64,000 nt of DNA, taken from the NCBI RefSeq assembly GCF_010894455.1, contig NZ_JAAIXY010000011.1, positions 310,001-374,000 on the forward strand, in the 5' to 3' direction. Positions 34,477 through 43,274 of the stretch are shown piece by piece. Within the stretch, counting starts at the first letter, position 1. Each line of letters starts with the position of its first letter. This DNA comes from Myxococcus eversor (lineage in GTDB: Bacteria; Myxococcota; Myxococcia; Myxococcales; Myxococcaceae). The notes beneath the pieces were generated by a model that had not been told where the DNA came from, did no database searches, and saw only the letters and a list, made by a program, of their open reading frames with translations. The position numbers and the translations under genes are program-made.

Positions 34477-34953
34477 CTAGTAAGGGGTGGGCCAGACGAG
34501 GGCGCCCATGCCGATGCGCGCATCGTCCTTGTCGTGCAGCAGGAACAGCTCCCCGTCGCGAAGGCGGAAGAGCTTTCCCGCCTTGGTGATGCGGACGCCG
34601 CCATAGCCGATGCGAGCGCCCTTCGTGAGCACCTCGTTCACCGCGGCGTTGCGGTCCTCCTGGCCTTCGGCGGTGGCGCTGAGCCGGGAGGGCAGGGAGA
34701 GGAACTCCTCGGGGGTGTAGCCGAAGTGATGGGAGGCGGAGGCGTTGGTGTAGATGAAGACGGGGTCCGCGCTCACATCCTGGGCGAGCAGCATGAAGGG
34801 GGCCTGGTCGTGGACCCACTCCAAGCGTGCCTCTTGCGGTGCCTTTTCCAGAGGGGGAGGACAGAAGCCGCTGCCCAGGGGTTTGCCTCGCTGTCGTTGG
34901 TAGGACGCATCGATCATCTTGAGGACGGGCAGGACGAGTCGCGGTTCTCTCAT
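34477..34953 (-). CDS. MEKHLA domain protein
   Basis: 158-aa protein of the MEKHLA/PAS-like family. Typical features are VFIYTNASASHHFGYTPEEF, LPSRLSATAEGQEDRNAAVN and GYGGVRITKAGKLFRLRDGE. The domain was first noted at the end of plant HD-ZIP III factors and also occurs alone in bacteria; it is thought to sense small molecules or redox state. The ATG at 34953 is preferred because AAGGAG lies just upstream. It starts 32 bp after the ThDP enzyme stop and is probably co-transcribed with it. Confidence 0.85.
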   Translation of the reverse strand: MREPRLVLPVLKMIDASYQRQRGKPLGSGFCPPPLEKAPQEARLEWVHDQAPFMLLAQDVSADPVFIYTNASASHHFGYTPEEFLSLPSRLSATAEGQEDRNAAVNEVLTKGARIGYGGVRITKAGKLFRLRDGELFLLHDKDDARIGMGALVWPTPY

Positions 34954-34985
34954 CGGGTGTTCTCCTTGGGGTGGAGGGCTGAACC

Positions 34986-36722
34986 TCAGAGGTTGTTGGC
35001 GCGGGGATTGAGTCCGAGGAGCTGCTCGGTATCCACGGGCACCGTGACGAGGATGGACTTGCCGTGCTGCCCCTGATGCAGGCGGAGGAGCTCCCCGAGG
35101 TTCGCGAGGTCTGGCTTCAGGTCGAACGCCGACCAGCCGCACGCGCGAGCGATGTCTCCAAAGTCCATCGCCGTGAGCCGGGTGTGGCGGCGGGAGGGCT
35201 CCAGGCCAGGGAGGACGGTGGGCAGGGCCTGCTCGACGATGCCGTAGCTCGCGTTGTCGAGTACGAACAGCAGGAGGTCCAGGTCGCTCGCCTCGGACAG
35301 ACATCCGGCGAAGAGGCGGAAGCAGCCATCACCAGTGAAGGCCACGACATGGCTCTCGGGAGAGGCCAGCTTGGCGCCGATGCCCAGGCCCAGGACATTG
35401 CCCATCGCGGAGCCCCGGTAGAGCGAGAAGAAGCGTGCATTCGGATGGGGGCGCTGGGTGACGTACTGGCGATCCTTGTAGGAAAGACAGACGTCATCGA
35501 AGCCGAGCGTACCGGGGGCCCACAGCGAGTCGAGCTGGTTGAAGAACTGGCGCATGTCCACGAAGCCGGGGCGAGGGGGCTTGCGCTCGGAGGTGTTGAG
35601 GTTGCGAGGGGCGGGGCGACTCCTCAGCGTGCGTACAGGATGGCGCTCCAGGTGCTCGACGAGAGCGTGAAGCGCGCTCTCCAGGGGGGTCACCCATTGA
35701 CGGAAGCCATGGCGCGCGCGGTGGGCGAAGCTTCCATGGTGTTGCCCGTACCCGTCCTCCACGGAGGTGAGCACGAAGGTCTGCCCGGCCTGATACTTCT
35801 CCAGATTCACGGTGTACTCATCCGGGCTGGCGCCGAGGACGAGCAGCACGTCGTCCTCGCCCAGGCTCTTCCACACCGCCATGGCCGCATCGTTCCCGCC
35901 GAAGGAGATGTAGCCGTGGCCCATCGGGTTGCCGCGTTCGACGCCATTGGCGCCGTTGATGCTCCACACGAGCGGAGCGCCCAGTTGTTCGCACAGCCGC
36001 GTCGTGAGTCGCTGGGCCTGGCGGACGCGGGCCAGCTCCTCTCCGGCCAGGATGACGACCCGGCGCCCGTCCAACTCGGAGCGGATGGACTCCACCATCT
36101 CCTGGACCTGGGCGGGGTTGGCCTCGACGGGACGGATGGCGGAGAAGCGGCAGCGCTCCGTGCCGGTGGGGCGGTTGAGGACGGTGGGCTCGATGACGAG
36201 CACGACGGGTTTGTAGTTCTGGAGCTCTCGCTGGGCTCGGAGGAGCTGCTCGACGAGTATCCCCGGCTGGTCGAGCATGAAGACACCCTGGGGCAACTCC
36301 GCCTGCAACTGCTGGACGATGTTGTTGCCGAGCGCGGAGGTATCCTGGAGCGGGCTGAGCCCCTCGCTGGCCGCTGACGAGGTGGGCACCAGGAAGACGG
36401 ACGGGATGTCGTGCATCTTGGCGTCGGTCAGCCCGCATGTGAGCAGCTTCGTCGCCGCTCCTGTCGTGGCGACACAGCAGCCCAGCTCTCCGGTCGCCAG
36501 GTAGCTGCCCAGCGGCACGAAGCCGGCGACGTACTCGCCGATGGTGAGGTGGCGCAGCGCCCCGTTGGACGAAGGAGCCGCCGAGCCGGGATGAGGCTCG
36601 AGGTTCCTCAGGAAGTGCAGCAGACCTCCCCCCGTGACGCCGGTACAGGTCGTGATGCCCCACGCGCTCAGGGCATTCAAGAGGACTTCGTAGCCACTCA
36701 TCCCGCGATTCGATGTGCTCAT
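34986..36722 (-). CDS. Thiamine diphosphate-dependent enzyme
   Basis: 578-aa ThDP enzyme of the acetolactate synthase/decarboxylase type with the usual three domains: PYR (about 1-170, with a candidate cofactor-activating Glu in the LTIGEYVAGF segment), a central domain with RRVVILAGEELARV, and PP (about 380-560) carrying the ThDP-Mg motif GDGCFRLFAG...LFVLDNASYG near residues 461-490. It diverges from true acetolactate synthases, so a decarboxylase or C-C ligating role in secondary metabolism is possible. The start at 36722 has no clear Shine-Dalgarno; an alternative ATG lies 21 nt downstream. Likely operon with the MEKHLA gene. Confidence 0.85.
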   Translation of the reverse strand: MSTSNRGMSGYEVLLNALSAWGITTCTGVTGGGLLHFLRNLEPHPGSAAPSSNGALRHLTIGEYVAGFVPLGSYLATGELGCCVATTGAATKLLTCGLTDAKMHDIPSVFLVPTSSAASEGLSPLQDTSALGNNIVQQLQAELPQGVFMLDQPGILVEQLLRAQRELQNYKPVVLVIEPTVLNRPTGTERCRFSAIRPVEANPAQVQEMVESIRSELDGRRVVILAGEELARVRQAQRLTTRLCEQLGAPLVWSINGANGVERGNPMGHGYISFGGNDAAMAVWKSLGEDDVLLVLGASPDEYTVNLEKYQAGQTFVLTSVEDGYGQHHGSFAHRARHGFRQWVTPLESALHALVEHLERHPVRTLRSRPAPRNLNTSERKPPRPGFVDMRQFFNQLDSLWAPGTLGFDDVCLSYKDRQYVTQRPHPNARFFSLYRGSAMGNVLGLGIGAKLASPESHVVAFTGDGCFRLFAGCLSEASDLDLLLFVLDNASYGIVEQALPTVLPGLEPSRRHTRLTAMDFGDIARACGWSAFDLKPDLANLGELLRLHQGQHGKSILVTVPVDTEQLLGLNPRANNL

Positions 36723-36958
36723 GTGGCGACAAGCTAGATGTCGTGTTTCTGGTTTGCATGGAAAAGCACCAGGGATTGAGTCTCCTGTGTGAGAGTGATT
36801 GCCCGCAGGATGTATTGGTGCGGGGAGTGGTGGTTGTGATTGAAGGGGAGGGGCTTCCGGCGAGTGCGGGGCGAGGTCGAGCCACCGTGAATCCCCGCCC
36901 CGCAGGCGCCTCGGGCTGCGGGGGATTCTGGCCTGTCGGGTGGTAGGGAAGACAACCA

Positions 36959-37016
36959 GGGCCGGGAGCGAGCGCGCGGTGGAGAGGTTCCACCACCGGG
37001 CCCGGCTCCCCGGCCC
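36959..37016 (-). terminator. Likely terminator of the secreted two-domain protein gene
   Basis: GGGCCGGGAGC at 36959-36969 pairs with 37005-37016 (one bulged C), with a smaller nested hairpin in the loop. On the minus strand it begins 8 nt past the stop of the gene starting at 38905. The U tract is weak (GTTGTCTT). Confidence 0.5.
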
Positions 37017-37024
37017 CGAGAGGA

Positions 37025-38905
37025 CTACCAGCCGATGCCGTCCAGGTGGACGGTGCCCGTCCAGCCGCTGTTCGTCGTGAACTCGACGCCGAGCTGGTAG
37101 AGCGGCGTGGTGCTGTTGGAGGGCAGGGGCACCGTCACGGTGTTCCACGTCCCTGGCTGGAGGCTGCTGATCGCCGTCCACGTCCCCGTGTAGCGCCAGC
37201 CGCCTGTCTCACCTTCCAGCGCGAAGGGCTGGAGGGCGGTGATGCCGCTGCCGCTGGGAATCCAGACGCGGAACGTCACGGTGGCGCCGCGAGGAACCGG
37301 GGCGGTGCGCACGGAGACGACGCCCGTGCCCGCGGTTCCGCTGAAGGGCACCGCGAGGGAGCGAGTCCCCGCCTGGGCCCGCGCGGTGGACGACGTCGCC
37401 GCCTTGATGGGAGCGCCCGAGGACGACCAGCCCTCGGTGCCGGTCTCGAAGCCGTAGCCGCGAGTGGTGCCGCCGCTGCCAGCGTCACTCGTGCCCGCGT
37501 CGGAGCCGCCATCGCGAGTGCCACCGTCGGCGCCGCCGTCGCGAGTGCCTGCATCCGTGCCAGCATCCCGGGGGCCACCATCCGGACCCGCGTCGGTACC
37601 TCCGCCCGTGCCGCCATCGGTGCCAGCGTCGGTGCCGCCGCCTCCGCCGCCAGGAAGCGTCGTGCCCGTGGCGGGCAGGGTCAGCCCGCCCGCGAGGAGG
37701 AACGGCGAGGCGCGCGTCTTGAGGTACGGCTGTCCATCCGAGCCCAGGTCATTCGGATACGAGCTCTGTCCGCCCGCGCCCGCGCCGAAGAGGAGCGCGA
37801 TGACACCCGTGTTGGCGAACTTGCGCCGGTGGGCATCGCCACTCGGGCCGAAGAAGTACTCGGCGCGGTTGTCGCGGTAGCCCGCGCGAGCGCTTCCGTC
37901 GTTGTTGATGTTGCGGTGCTGGGAGTTGCCGAGCGGAATCTGCCAGAGCACCCAGCGCTTGCCGGAGGTCTGGTTCATCAGCGTCAACCACTGCGCGTAG
38001 CGGTTGAAGGAGCGCGAGGAGACGGAGGCGTTGTCGCTGGCGTCCCACCAGACGTCCTGCGCGCGCGTCAGCTTGTAGAAGTCCGCGTCCCTGTCCAACG
38101 GGTCTCCGACGAGCACGTCATACGTGGCACCCGTCGAATTGGCGCCGAGTCCCAGGGGCTTGAGGAAGTTGACGACCTTGTCCACCTCCGGCTGGAGCGG
38201 GTCGGTGACGGAGCAGCAGGAGATGTCCTTGCCGCTGGCCCATGCGGAGATGTGCATGCCGAGGATGACGTTGTTGGCCCCCACGGACTTGCGGAGCTGG
38301 AGGAAGGCGAGGCCCCAGCCGGCCACGGTGTTGGGGAGGCCCGCAAGTTCGGGTATGCCCGAGGCCGCGACGGCGGCATACGTGTTGGGATTGGAGTTCG
38401 TATAGAACTGGAGGAGCCCAACGGCGTCCGGTTCCACGAGGAGCAGCACGGGCCGTCCGAACTCCGTCGCGCGCTGGAGGAGGATCTTCAGGTCGCCGAA
38501 GTAGCTCTTCATCGTCGCGGCGTTCTGGACCTTGGCGAGTGACTCACTCTCACCGCCGCCGGGCTCGGCGAACAGTTGGTAGAAGACGGGCGCGGGGATG
38601 AAGCCCTGCGTCCTGGACTCATCCAGGAACGTCTTCCCCCAGCTCCCATCGCGCTGTCCCCAGCCCCAGTTGTCCACCCAGCCCTTGGTGAAGTAGCGGT
38701 AGCGCACGTCCCAGGGGACGCCGCTGTCGCGCATCCAGTTCTGGCCCGCCTCCTCGAAGAGTCCCACGGCGAGGCGATTGGGCATGCCCGTGGGAACGGG
38801 GCCCTTGACGCCGGGTGGTTGTGATTGGGCGAGCGCGGGTGACACGGTGACTGTCATCCACGCCACTGCCAACAGGACGAGGGTTCGTCGGAGCGTTGGT
38901 TTCAT
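37025..38905 (-). CDS. Secreted protein with catalytic-like barrel, TDAG linker and CBM-like end
   Basis: 626-aa secreted protein. A signal peptide ends near ALAQS (residue about 27). Residues about 40-450 look like a TIM-barrel-type hydrolase (LLLVEPDAVGLLQFYTNSNP; NNVILGMHISAWASGKDI; RWVLWQIPLGNSQH), family not identified. A linker of Gly/Thr/Asp/Ala repeats (GGTDAGTDGGTGGG and similar) follows, common in Myxococcales surface proteins. The C-terminal 150 residues (GYGFETGTEGWSSSG ... QLGVEFTTNSGWTGTVHLDG) form a jelly-roll carbohydrate-binding-like module. A polysaccharide-degrading role is likely but not proven. The ATG at 38905 is used because the signal peptide starts there. Confidence 0.8.
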   Translation of the reverse strand: MKPTLRRTLVLLAVAWMTVTVSPALAQSQPPGVKGPVPTGMPNRLAVGLFEEAGQNWMRDSGVPWDVRYRYFTKGWVDNWGWGQRDGSWGKTFLDESRTQGFIPAPVFYQLFAEPGGGESESLAKVQNAATMKSYFGDLKILLQRATEFGRPVLLLVEPDAVGLLQFYTNSNPNTYAAVAASGIPELAGLPNTVAGWGLAFLQLRKSVGANNVILGMHISAWASGKDISCCSVTDPLQPEVDKVVNFLKPLGLGANSTGATYDVLVGDPLDRDADFYKLTRAQDVWWDASDNASVSSRSFNRYAQWLTLMNQTSGKRWVLWQIPLGNSQHRNINNDGSARAGYRDNRAEYFFGPSGDAHRRKFANTGVIALLFGAGAGGQSSYPNDLGSDGQPYLKTRASPFLLAGGLTLPATGTTLPGGGGGGTDAGTDGGTGGGTDAGPDGGPRDAGTDAGTRDGGADGGTRDGGSDAGTSDAGSGGTTRGYGFETGTEGWSSSGAPIKAATSSTARAQAGTRSLAVPFSGTAGTGVVSVRTAPVPRGATVTFRVWIPSGSGITALQPFALEGETGGWRYTGTWTAISSLQPGTWNTVTVPLPSNSTTPLYQLGVEFTTNSGWTGTVHLDGIGW

Positions 38906-39079
38906 GCCCCTGACTACAAATGGCTGGCAGCCGACATACCGATTGCCCGCACCCAGCGTCGGGACGCCCGCTAGCCACGCAACAGGGCGAGCCCTCGCAT
39001 TCGAGGCACCGCCTTGAGAGACGACTGGCACTCGCCGGAGCCGGGCGAGGGCTCCGGGCGGGGAGTCAGGCGCCGGGTT

Positions 39080-39640
39080 TCACTGGCCCGGGCAGGCGAG
39101 GCCAGGCTCGGGTGCGTCCGCGTCTTGGTGGGCGAGGAGGCAGCGCAGGGCCTCCGGGTCCGCGGAGTCGGCCAGATACGTGCGTCGCCACAGCAGTGCC
39201 GCCACGCGCTGGGGCATGAGCGGGTCCTGAGCCACGAGCGCGCGACGCACGCCGTTGGCGCCCGTGGGCACGGTGGCCGCGACGGCCTCGAGCTTCGCCA
39301 CTTCATCGGGGCAGCCGTCCGGGCAGTTGTAGAGAAACACCGCGTGCCCGTGCTCCAGGTTGTGGACGTACAGACAGCGAGACACGGGCTCGCTGTAGAC
39401 GCCACAGCGCGCCACGCTGCCGCAATGCGGGCCGGAGTTCGGAGGATTCTCGCCGTTGCCGCAGGCCGGGCTGTCACAGACGGCCAGGTGGCCTGACGAC
39501 GTCTGGGCGGAGAGCGGAAAGCTGAACTGCTCGCAGTCGCGAGGCTCAGGGTCATCCGAGGAGTCGCATGCGGACAGCGCCACGAGCGCGAGCAGCGAGG
39601 GAAGCACGAGGGCGTGTTTGATGGGCACGGCCCACGTCAT
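39080..39640 (-). CDS. DUF3105 lipoprotein
   Basis: 186-aa protein with a lipoprotein signal (lipobox LSAC near residues 22-25). The family signature is visible as YVHNLEHGHAVFLYNCPDG, which holds the conserved His and Cys residues, followed by DEVAKLEAVAA. DUF3105 proteins are small, mostly exported and of unknown function. It starts 6 bp after the stop of the DHH-like gene and probably shares its transcript. Confidence 0.85.
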   Translation of the reverse strand: MTWAVPIKHALVLPSLLALVALSACDSSDDPEPRDCEQFSFPLSAQTSSGHLAVCDSPACGNGENPPNSGPHCGSVARCGVYSEPVSRCLYVHNLEHGHAVFLYNCPDGCPDEVAKLEAVAATVPTGANGVRRALVAQDPLMPQRVAALLWRRTYLADSADPEALRCLLAHQDADAPEPGLACPGQ

Positions 39641-39646
39641 ACCGCA

Positions 39647-40747
39647 TCAGCCAGGGAATGCGCCTCGACGCTCCACGTCTTGTGCTCGCAGCCCGGGCAG
39701 GCCCACGGCCGCGGCGAACCGGACGAAGTCGGGCTGGGACAAGCTCCCACCCATGGCGTGCGGGCGACTCGCCGCGAGCAGCTCTTCAGCGAGTGAGGGC
39801 TCCAAGCCCTGGAGGAGGGGCGCGAGGTCGATGGGTGTCTGGCTTCGCAGCGCGAAGTCCACGCGTCCGGGCAGATAGCCCGTGTTGGCGGCGATGACGA
39901 CGTGCTCGGGAAGTCGCTGGGCCCACCGGATCGCGACCAGTGGATGCACCTGGGCCTCGGAACTGAACAAGAGGAGCGCCACGCTCGTAGCGAGGCGGGG
40001 AGGTGTCCTCGCGCATCGTTCGACTTCCCGACGGACCTCCAGCCGGCAGTCGCGCAGTTCGTCCACACCGGGCACGCGGCCCTCCGAGATGTCCTTCGCG
40101 TTCCTGGCGCGCAGCAGGACCTCCAGGGCCCTGGGCGCTGCGAAGCGCGCGGACCGTCGCGCCGCGTGCACCAGGGACACCGCCTCCACCACGGCCTTGC
40201 GGTTCGCGCGTCGCAGCGCGTCCTTGAGGAAGGGAATGGGCGCATCCGTGCCGAACGCGCCCACGGTGCCGAGCACCGCCAGCCACTCCAGCGGGCCGGG
40301 CACCACGAGCGGCGACACGAGCACGTAGGAGAGCAGGCTGGTGCTGACCGGGGGCTCCTGTCCGTGCGCGGAGAGGACGTGGACGCCGGAAGGCCATGGC
40401 TCGGGGAGGTGGCGATCCACGACGAGCGTGGGGAGGGAGGGCAGGCGCGGTATCGCCCGGCCGTCCGTGTCGAGCGCGATGAGGGCTTCTGGCGCGGAGG
40501 CGCGGACCCGCTCCAGGAATCCGGCCGAGTGGGCGTGCTCTCCCTTTCCTGGCACGCGCAGGGCCCCGGAGGCGCGCAGTGTCTCCAGGGCGCGGACCAG
40601 GAGGACGCCGGACGCGAGCCCATCGACCTCCGGGTGGGGCGCGACGAGCACCCGCTTCCCGCGCTGTTGCTCCAGGAAGCGACGGGCCTCGGCGAGTGCG
40701 TCCTCGGCCGCGGGCCAGGTCGGGTCCTTCGTGTGTCCGAGCAGCAT
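39647..40747 (-). CDS. DHH superfamily-like protein
   Basis: About 366-aa protein resembling the RecJ/DHH phosphoesterase superfamily: GKRVLVAPHPEVDGLASGVL corresponds to the first motif with its Asp, followed by EALIALDTDGRAIP and LPTLVVDRHLPEPWPSGVHV, where the usual DHH triad is changed (DRH), then VSTSLLSYVLVSPLV. The C-terminal part ends in a DHHA1-like region with a Gly-rich GGSLSQPDF. The altered triad suggests altered or lost catalytic activity. The start is uncertain: ATG 40747 lacks a good Shine-Dalgarno, and a TTG at 40861 would add 38 residues. Confidence 0.7.
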   Translation of the reverse strand: MLLGHTKDPTWPAAEDALAEARRFLEQQRGKRVLVAPHPEVDGLASGVLLVRALETLRASGALRVPGKGEHAHSAGFLERVRASAPEALIALDTDGRAIPRLPSLPTLVVDRHLPEPWPSGVHVLSAHGQEPPVSTSLLSYVLVSPLVVPGPLEWLAVLGTVGAFGTDAPIPFLKDALRRANRKAVVEAVSLVHAARRSARFAAPRALEVLLRARNAKDISEGRVPGVDELRDCRLEVRREVERCARTPPRLATSVALLLFSSEAQVHPLVAIRWAQRLPEHVVIAANTGYLPGRVDFALRSQTPIDLAPLLQGLEPSLAEELLAASRPHAMGGSLSQPDFVRFAAAVGLPGLRAQDVERRGAFPG

Positions 40748-41032
40748 GTCTTGAATGCTGTAACGCGGTCCCCGGGCGCGGGAGGGAGCCGGCAGGGGGC
40801 TCGGCTGCTCCACGCACGGGCGGGCCTTCGATGCCGCGAGGTGCCGATGTCCCAAAGACAACTCATCTGGCGAGGCGCGCGGCCAGATGGCACCGAGCCC
40901 AGGTGACGGCGTCTGTTTCGCGTCGCGTCAGGTGGGGATCGCCGGAGGTGGACGTGGCGGGGAGGGAGGAGTGGTGCGACAGGGCCTACTTTCGGGATGT
41001 GTTCGGCCGACGGTTCCTCTACGGTCCGCCCC

Positions 41033-42865
41033 ATGAAACGGACCCGACTCCCGCAGTCGTTGTTGCGTTCGGCCCTCGCGGCCATGGTGTTGACCGCTGT
41101 CCCCGGCTTCGCCCAGGCGCCCGCCGCCAAGGCCACGCCCGAGGAGGCGAAGCAGTTCGTCGAAAAGGTGAACGCGGACCTCAAGCGGCTGTGGACGAAG
41201 CAGGCCACCGCCGAGTGGATCAAGTCCACGTACATCACCGACGACACCGAGCGGAACGCCGCCTACGTCAACGAAGAGGTGCTCGGCTACGTCAACGGCG
41301 CCATCAAGGACTCGCGCCGCTTCGACGGCCTGAAGCTCGACGCGGACACCGCGCGCATGCTGCACCTGTTGCGCGTGTCGCAGGCGCTGCCGGCGCCCTC
41401 GGACGCCAAGAAGCGCGCGGAGCTGGCGACGACGGCCGCGAAGCTGGAGGGCATCTACGGCAAGGGCAAGTACTGCGGCCCCGACGGCAAGGGCGAGTGC
41501 CGCGACCTGGAGGTGCTGTCCGACGTCATGGCGGAGAGCCGTGACTACGACAAGCTGCTGGATGCGTGGCAGGGCTGGCACTCCATCTCCAAGCCCATGC
41601 GCCCGCTGTACCAGCAGTTGGTGAGCATCTCCAACGATGGCGCGAAGGACATCGGCTTCAATGACCTGGGCACCCTGTGGCGCTCCGGCTACGACATGCA
41701 GCCCGCCGAGTTCGAGAAGGAGGCCCAGCGCCTGTGGGGCCAGGTGAAGCCGCTGTATGACGACCTGCACTGCTATGTGCGCGGTCGGCTGGCGAAGCAG
41801 TACGGCGCGGAGAAGGTGCCCTCGGGCAAGCCGATTCCGGCGCACCTGCTGGGCAACATGTGGGCCCAGGAGTGGAACAACATCTATCCCCTGGTGGAGC
41901 CGTTCCCCGGTCAGGCGAGCCTGGACGTGGACTCCGCGCTGAAGACGCAGGGCTACGAGCCGCTGAAGATGGTGCGTCTGGGTGAGAAGTTCTTCACCTC
42001 GCTGGGCCTCAAGCCGCTGCCGGAGACCTTCTTCGAGCGCTCCCAGTTCACCAAGCCCAGGGACCGCGAGGTCGTCTGCCACGCGAGCGCCTGGGACGTG
42101 ACGTACGAGAACGACCTGCGCATCAAGATGTGCATCAAGCCCACGGAGGAGGACCTCGTCACCATCCACCATGAGCTGGGTCACAACTACTACTTCACCT
42201 ACTATTACAACCTGCCTGTGCTGTATCAGGCCGGCGCGAACGACGGCTTCCACGAGGCCATTGGCGACGCGCTGACGCTGTCGATCACGCCTGCCTATCT
42301 CCAGCAGATCGGCCTGCTGAAGGAAGTGGCGAAGAACGACAAGAACCTCATCAACCTCCAGATGAAGGACGCGTTGGAGAAGGTGGCGTTCCTGCCCTTC
42401 GGCCTGCTGGTGGACCAGTGGCGCTGGGAGGTCTTCTCCGGCCGCGTGAAGCCGGCGGACTACAACAAGTCCTGGTGGACGCTGCGGCAGAAGTACCAGG
42501 GCGTGGCGGCGCCAGTGGCGCGCTCCGAGCAGGACTTCGACCCGGGCGCCAAGTACCACGTGCCGGCGAACGTTCCTTACACGCGGTACTTCCTGGCCCG
42601 CATCCTCCAGTTCCAGTTCCACAAGGCGCTGTGCGAGGCGGCGGGTCACAAGGGCCCCCTCCACGAGTGCTCCATCTACGGCAACAAGGACGCCGGAAAG
42701 CGGCTCCAGGCGATGCTGGAAATGGGCGCGAGCAAGCCCTGGCCGGATGCGCTCCAGGTGGTGACGGGAACGCGCAAGATGGATGCGACTCCACTGCTGG
42801 ATTACTTCAGCCCGCTGCGTCAGTGGTTGAAGGCGCAGAACAAAGGTCAGAAGTGCGGCTGGTAG
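41033..42865 (+). CDS. M2 family (ACE-like) peptidyl-dipeptidase
   Basis: 610-aa secreted zinc peptidase. A signal peptide ends near GFAQA (residue about 28). The zinc motif HELGH is at residues 380-384, with the third ligand Glu at 408 ([11 protein letters not shown]), the spacing known for angiotensin-converting enzyme. Other M2 hallmarks are [18 protein letters not shown] and the C-terminal [20 protein letters not shown]. Bacterial ACE homologues remove C-terminal dipeptides; here probably periplasmic or extracellular peptide use. The ATG at 41033 is taken because the signal peptide begins there. A terminator follows 12 nt after the stop. Confidence 0.92.
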   Translation: MKRTRLPQSLLRSALAAMVLTAVPGFAQAPAAKATPEEAKQFVEKVNADLKRLWTKQATAEWIKSTYITDDTERNAAYVNEEVLGYVNGAIKDSRRFDGLKLDADTARMLHLLRVSQALPAPSDAKKRAELATTAAKLEGIYGKGKYCGPDGKGECRDLEVLSDVMAESRDYDKLLDAWQGWHSISKPMRPLYQQLVSISNDGAKDIGFNDLGTLWRSGYDMQPAEFEKEAQRLWGQVKPLYDDLHCYVRGRLAKQYGAEKVPSGKPIPAHLLGNMWAQEWNNIYPLVEPFPGQASLDVDSALKTQGYEPLKMVRLGEKFFTSLGLKPLPETFFERSQFTKPRDREVVCHASAWDVTYENDLRIKMCIKPTEEDLVTIHHELGHNYYFTYYYNLPVLYQAGANDGFHEAIGDALTLSITPAYLQQIGLLKEVAKNDKNLINLQMKDALEKVAFLPFGLLVDQWRWEVFSGRVKPADYNKSWWTLRQKYQGVAAPVARSEQDFDPGAKYHVPANVPYTRYFLARILQFQFHKALCEAAGHKGPLHECSIYGNKDAGKRLQAMLEMGASKPWPDALQVVTGTRKMDATPLLDYFSPLRQWLKAQNKGQKCGW

Positions 42866-42876
42866 CGTGCTGAAGT

Positions 42877-42917
42877 GGACTTCCCGGGGAAAGGACGTCT
42901 AGATTCCCCGGGTCCTT
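42877..42917 (+). terminator. Terminator of the M2 peptidase gene
   Basis: GGAC plus CCCGGGGAA pair with TTCCCCGGG plus GTCC (two bulged T), then TTTAG follows. It is located shortly after the peptidase stop codon and before the cold-shock gene. Confidence 0.6.
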
Positions 42918-42982
42918 TAGGGTTCGCTCGGTAGGACCGGACGGCGGATTTTCGCGTCCGTGACGAAAGAAGAAGAAATCGA

Positions 42983-43186
42983 ATGGCTACTGGTACCGTG
43001 AAGTGGTTCAACGATGCGAAGGGCTTTGGCTTCATCACCCAGGACGGCGGTGGTGAGGACGTGTTCTGCCACCACACCGCCATCAACATGGATGGCTTCC
43101 GCACCCTCCAGGAGGGGCAGAAGGTGGAGTTCGAAGTCGCCCGTGGCCCGAAGGGTCTGCAGGCGCAGAACGTCCGCGCTGGCTGA
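42983..43186 (+). CDS. Cold-shock domain protein, CspA family
   Basis: 67-aa cold-shock protein that binds single-stranded RNA and DNA and prevents RNA secondary structure. Both RNA-binding motifs are intact: KGFGFI (RNP1) and VFCHH (RNP2, usually VFVHF; here with Cys-His-His). It opens with [20 protein letters not shown]. It is preceded by a purine-rich AAAGAAGAAGAA ribosome-binding stretch and has its own flanking terminators, so it is monocistronic. Confidence 0.95.
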   Translation: MATGTVKWFNDAKGFGFITQDGGGEDVFCHHTAINMDGFRTLQEGQKVEFEVARGPKGLQAQNVRAG

Positions 43187-43227
43187 TTCCTGGCGTCGTT
43201 TGTAACGACTTCCTGGATGCATCATGA

Positions 43228-43253
43228 GGGTCCGGCCTGCCAAGGTCGGGCCC
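43228..43253 (+). terminator. Terminator of the cold-shock gene
   Basis: A 10-bp stem with two wobble pairs (43228-43237 with 43244-43253) is followed by TTCGTGCTTT, 41 nt past the cold-shock stop codon. Confidence 0.55.
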
Positions 43254-43274
43254 TTCGTGCTTTCTGGAGCCCTC

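Noticed and set aside
36723-36958. Possible small gene upstream of the ThDP enzyme
   Set aside because: The plus-strand frame here has no good ribosome binding site and irregular codon use; more likely promoter and leader sequence.
37450-37660. CRISPR-like or microsatellite array
   Set aside because: The repeats encode the Gly/Thr/Asp/Ala linker of the secreted protein; there are no spacers and units are irregular.
39637-41247. 536-aa minus-strand frame covering the DHH gene and M2 peptidase 5' end
   Set aside because: Its N-terminal part is antisense to the peptidase and its rest is an alternative frame of the DHH-like gene; protein composition is shadow-like.
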